Of a DNA stretch of 64,000 nt, positions 59,601-64,000 are shown in pieces; within the stretch, counting starts at the first letter, position 1, and every line of letters begins with the position of its first letter. The notes under the pieces are model-generated. The model did no database searches. It was not told the origin of the DNA and saw only the letters and a program-made list of their open reading frames with translations. The translations under genes and the position numbers were made by a program. This DNA comes from Hydractinia symbiolongicarpus. Lineage: Eukaryota; Cnidaria; Hydrozoa; Anthoathecata; Hydractiniidae. The stretch is taken from contig NC_079877.1 in the NCBI RefSeq assembly GCF_029227915.1, positions 22,035,851-22,099,850 on the forward strand, written 5' to 3'.

Positions 59601-62600
59601 CCTTTATTCAAATTAAAAACTTATTTTGCTAATTATTGCAGCCATCAACATTATTTTGTTTAAATTTTCTTCTGGGTTTTTGCGAGTTTCTGACATTCTT
59701 GTTACACCCCTAGGTCACAAAGAAGTTGTTCTGTTGTTACTGGAAAGTAAATCTAACATCGACCATCAAACTAAAACTGGCTGTACTCCACTGATGGAAG
59801 CTACGCGGTTTGTTTCTCCTTGTATTTAAATGTCTGCCCTGTGTTTTTTGAATAAGTATCACTAAATGTGAAAGTATTGAAAATTATAAAATAAATTTTA
59901 AATTAGTTTACCATCAGACAGGACCTGAATAATAAAAAATCATTGATTATCTTTACACAATGTTCCATGATAACCATGTTAAATGATTACGCTGTTTTTG
60001 ACTAATTTTAGGGAAGGACATCGAGATGTTGCAGATATATTACTGAATCACAATGCAGATGTAGAACTACCTGACAATTATGGTCAGAGTCCTCTCTTCA
60101 TGGCCTGTTGGAAAGGTCAGTCACCTAATTTTGTTATTTTTATTTCCTTTTCTATTTTTTGTTGTTGGTCTTATGATTGCAAATTTTTGACAATCTACCC
60201 ATCTTTTTAATTGTATGTTAAAGTTGAAGAGCAAAACTTGTTCTGTTACATAGTAGGTTTTTCTTAATATACTCAATGTCTTTTTGGTATTCTTAGAATG
60301 CGGTAAATAGCTATTTACATTTTAGGTATGATAATACACTCTATCTAATAAACACTCAGTCATTTTATTTTTTGTGTATATTATTTTCTAAAAGAGTATG
60401 TTGCACGAGATCGTTTATTAGATATGTTTAAACTTGCTAATTCGATACGAGTGCTGATGCAAAAGAAGTCGCTTTGGTACTGGTCAGTTGAAGTTTGGAT
60501 TTCATCGGCTTCCTAATATCGCGAGTTAGTTGCCAGCAAGGCAGGTGCTTAATAAACTGACCTAAAAACCGTCCAGTTGTCATCCTTCTCACAAATTTGC
60601 TTCTCTGAAAAGGTCCTTGATCTTGTGTGATATATTTTAAACACAAGAATTTATTTGAATGTTTCAATATTTGTCATTTTGTCAAAAATACTAAGCCCTA
60701 ACGTCAAATTAAGTCAAAATATTCTCCCCAAAGCGTTGATATTTGACAGTATGAAATCTTTAAACATCGCAGGATTTAATTCCGTTCTAACCGAGGTCCG
60801 GTGACGTTTAAAGTTCGCTCTTTGATTTGTGAGTCATGTGATGAAAGACTTCGTTTTTTGTTAGGACATCGTTCTGTAGCCGAATTGCTACTTCAAAGAT
60901 CAGCATACAGGGATTGTCGCACTAAAACAGGAATAACACCGCTGTTTCAGGCGTGTCGTGAAAATCATGTATCCATTGTTGAGTTATTGTTAGAGCATGG
61001 TGCTGGTGTAAATAATCCTTTCCCCAACAGCCGAGAAAATCCAATGACGTTATGTGCAGAGAAGGGACACAAAGAACTCGTGCAGTTACTGCTTGAAAAG
61101 GGTGCAAGACACGACTGTCGTACAAAGAAAGGATGCACTCCGGAGTTTCTAGCATGCAAGGAAGGACACATAGAAATCGCAAAAATGTTGGCAGAACAAG
61201 GAGCTAACATCGAAACGTCTGATTGTCGTGGAAACACCCCCATAATGGCGGCATACAAAAACGGGCATGTCAGTGTGAGTAGATGTTGTTCTAATTTGCT
61301 ATTCTAAAACGTATGTGTAAAGATTGTTAGTTCTGATTTTTGTTTCTCAAGATTGTGGACTGGCTTATTAATCTTGTGCACCATTTACCATCGCAAGAAC
61401 TGTGTCATAAGATTCTCATGTCATCCGTCGACGAAAAAGATAAAGAATTAATAGTGCAAAGAAGAAGCAAATGTTTGGCTATTATTCAAGAAGTGAGTCT
61501 TTTTTTATTCCTGGCATATGAGCCCAAATATATATAAACTCCCAGAAGTCTTATCCCTCTTTCCCCAATACAATTTGATTGGCTATTATAGAGCAATATT
61601 CGCTTTTAGACATTATACAAGTGATGCAGAAATGTAAAATACAGCATTATCTTGCAACCAGCAGCCATTCATATCTTAGAAAAAACTAATCGGGTTCGAT
61701 CGTTTTCTTTTCCTATTTTAGATGAAAAAGAAACGAGAATTGCTGGCGCTGCGTAATGCACAGAATTTAGTCCAGGTCAGTATTATCTTCTGGTACATGT
61801 GAAAATTAAGTCTCGCTCACAACCAGGGATGGCTATCGGATAAGAAATCTTTTTTATTATATAATGTATTCCCCTTTAAATTTTTATGGCTACTAACTCT
61901 TCTGTGACAACAAATCAGGAAAGATTATTTTTTACGAATTCCTTTATGGACTTTGTAACACAATCTGAAACAAAATATGTTGCAGGAAAATATCCGAATG
62001 GCCAACTTATAATCTTGTGTCTAGTCTGTTTCTTATCAAAAATATTTTATTAGGAGTTGGATGACGAACGCAATCGCGAGGAAAAGAAGAAAAAGCAGCG
62101 AGCTGCGAAAAGAAGAGACAAGCAGAACAAACGTAAGAAGAATAGAGAGGTTGAGACAGTGGAGGTTGGCACGAAAATAAACGGAATCCTGCCTGATAAC
62201 GACGATGAAGATGACAATGATGACGAGGAGATTAAAGGTAATGTCTGTTTTTTTATCATTACTTCAATCGTTTGCAAACAAAGTTTGTTTTGTTGGTTTT
62301 CTTGCTTTCTCAAACCCGTCAAATGAGAAAAATACTAGTCATCTAACAATGTAACCGTTGCCACATTTTCAATCCTTTAATCCCTCAAGCTGCTTAGTTT
62401 GTTTCGTTATTTTCTTATTCTTCTGTTTAGACAACATTGTACCAACTGAAAATCGTGAAAAGGTTGTAGAAGACGAACTTATGTCAAATTTAAATTTGCT
62501 ACACATATCAAACAGTTTACAATCAAGTACCGCGAAAACAGATCTTTCTTCAAAAGAAGTGGATTTAAAGAATGCAATGAATTTTAGAAAAAAAAGTAGA

Positions 62601-63988
62601 AAGAAATCTGAGAAGAATAAACCTACTATGGATGACGACGACGACAAGTGCACTGTACACGCGTCGAAAGCGAGAAATGCGGAAATTTCACAACGCAGAA
62701 ACAAAAACAAAAGTAAGGACGCGTATTGTTCAAGCGAACAAAACACAAAAACAACACCGACGCAAACTGTTGCAGAAACAACAGCCACTGTCGCAATTCA
62801 AGGACCACCAGCCCTGAACAAAAAACGGAAACTTTGCGATAATAGTGTACTAGAAACTTCAAAATCGAACTCGGTTAACTGCAATGTGGAAATAAACAGG
62901 AAGTCTCATAAAACATCCGGTGCATGTACGCAGAGTTCGTCAACATCTGGACCGAGTCGGGCGAAGGACAACAACACACGCAATTCGAGTAAACCCAATC
63001 CATCTGTAGGCTCTCGCGTTAACCACACAACGTCACTTACAGTGATCTCTAGCGTTGCTGTGGCAACGTTCGCGAAAATCACGACAACGAGAAGTGATCC
63101 GAGATCTCATCGTATAAACATGACACCTGTTGAACCGGTGGAGGACTGGGACGAGGAGGCCAATAACACCACCTACGACAAGGCTGTTTATTTCCGATCT
63201 GGTACGTTACACCTTAGTTTTGTGTCGTTAAAAGAACAGCATGATTACTGCACACTCACATTTTCTATGTTTTTTCTATGCTAGTAAAGTTTTCACGTTT
63301 TCTTAGATTCTCACTCGGCTACTTCTAACTCGTCCGTCTCCAGAAATGGATCGTTTGATGAATACAAAGAATCTGATTGGAGAGAAACATCAAAAACAGC
63401 CAGGTGAATAGGGTGTATTTCAGCGGCCTTTGATTTTGATAGGAAAGCCACATTTTGAGTAGCCACATCCCCATCTATACTCTTTGAAAATGAATAAAAG
63501 ACTTGACTGTCGTCTCTTTAGGTTGATCCTGTTTGAATTGGTTGTTCCAAATGGATTTTGTGGGCGTGTCATCGGTAAAGGCGGAAAGAAGATTAATATG
63601 ATTACTGTAAGCACGAGAGTTTCTCTTTGATATATATTTTCTACCCAATGCTTAGTTGAATTTATTATGTCTGACGTAACGTTGGAAAACATCACTTCCC
63701 TATTTTTATGCATGGACACTAATGTTCAACCAGTTCTCCCGTGTGTTTGCTTACAAAAGTCGCACGATGATCGCAAATTTCTTTTTTTATCTTTTTGTAC
63801 TGTTTTAAAAGTTTTTTGTGTACATTGCAATAAATTATCTCACCCCTGATTATTCAAGGTAGGGTCAGCTGGATAAAAGGTTCACTAATTTGATTCGTTT
63901 CTTTCATAGGAAGACTCTGGTGCTCAGATTACCATAGATAAACCGCCTTCGAACGTTATACCTGCCGATCGTGTGATTACAATAAAAG
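56686..63988 (+). CDS. MASK/ANKHD1-like protein: 17 ankyrin repeats, coiled coil, KH domain; 3' end outside window
   Basis: Fourteen exons join with consistent phases: 56686-57568 (ATG 56697, TGA directly before it in frame), 58204-58310, 58666-58759, 59059-59165, 59714-59807, 60012-60115, 60865-61274, 61352-61492, 61722-61775, 62054-62237, 62431-63201, 63307-63403, 63522-63606, 63910-63988 and onward, about 1,066 residues so far. An acidic Ser-rich N terminus leads into 17 ankyrin repeats (about residues 47-620). A Lys/Glu-rich coiled coil (KKKRELLALRN, then EEKKKKQRAAKRRDKQNKRK), a disordered Ser/Thr-rich segment and a KH domain with the GxxG loop (CGRVIGKGGKKINMIT) follow. This order is that of MASK/ANKHD1/ANKRD17, cytoplasmic scaffold proteins linked to Hippo/Yorkie and receptor-kinase signalling. 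Animal homologues have two ankyrin blocks (about 15 plus 10) with a spacer; here there is one block. So this is a shortened member or a paralogue. Confidence 0.88.
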
Positions 63989-64000
63989 GTACCCCCACCT

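Noticed and set aside
60437-60667. 76-codon minus ORF in the large intron of the MASK-like gene
   Set aside because: No domain or repeat relationship; likely chance.
62050-62862. Minus-strand ORFs opposite the MASK-like coiled coil and disordered region
   Set aside because: Ser/Phe-rich antisense shadows of Lys/Glu-rich coding sequence on the plus strand.

Overview
The window is nuclear DNA from an AT-rich invertebrate animal. Genes have GT-AG introns, transposon relics are dense, and two recognisable host genes are present: MDH1B and a MASK/ANKHD1-type ankyrin-KH gene. The transposon set (pogo/Tigger, PIF/Harbinger with a MADF partner, piggyBac, short Helitrons, a large element with long inverted repeats) and a single-exon rhodopsin-like GPCR fit a cnidarian, probably a hydrozoan. 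That placement is inference; no species can be named from the sequence alone.

Layout. 1-1435 (minus): an intron-containing pogo/Tigger-type transposase with one in-frame stop, running off the window start. 3.5-34.3 kb (plus): dispersed exons of an unfamiliar gene family. They encode a split chromodomain-like module (two copies), Arg-Gly-rich segments (two), and three alternative-looking terminal exons, each with a conserved W[ND][ND]PYxR[VI]AF motif and two C2H2 fingers. Every boundary I could phase is phase 0. They may be tandem duplicate genes or one locus with exchangeable 3' ends. The long introns or gaps hold Helitrons, a complete pogo-like element with TA duplications and a second element nested inside it, a complete Harbinger element (TAA duplication) with a nested MITE, a LINE 3' end, a TTAA MITE and a piggyBac relic.

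34.3-40.4 kb holds satellites and a foldback element. 40.4-43.9 kb holds two intronless genes: MDH1B (minus) and an orphan GPCR (plus). 44.06-48.49 kb is a 4.4-kb transposon with roughly 0.4-0.5-kb terminal inverted repeats around a decayed ORF. 48.5-56.7 kb is intergenic with MITEs and a LINE 3' end. 56.7-64.0 kb (plus) is the 5' part of a MASK-like gene: 14 exons are visible, encoding 17 ankyrin repeats, a basic coiled coil, a disordered segment and a KH domain. It continues past the window end.

The most interesting parts are the chromo-like/RG/C2H2 locus, the one-repeat-per-exon ankyrin expansion in the MASK gene, and several transposons whose ends and target duplications can be read exactly. 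All exon models come from reading splice signals and reading frames by eye, without transcript evidence.
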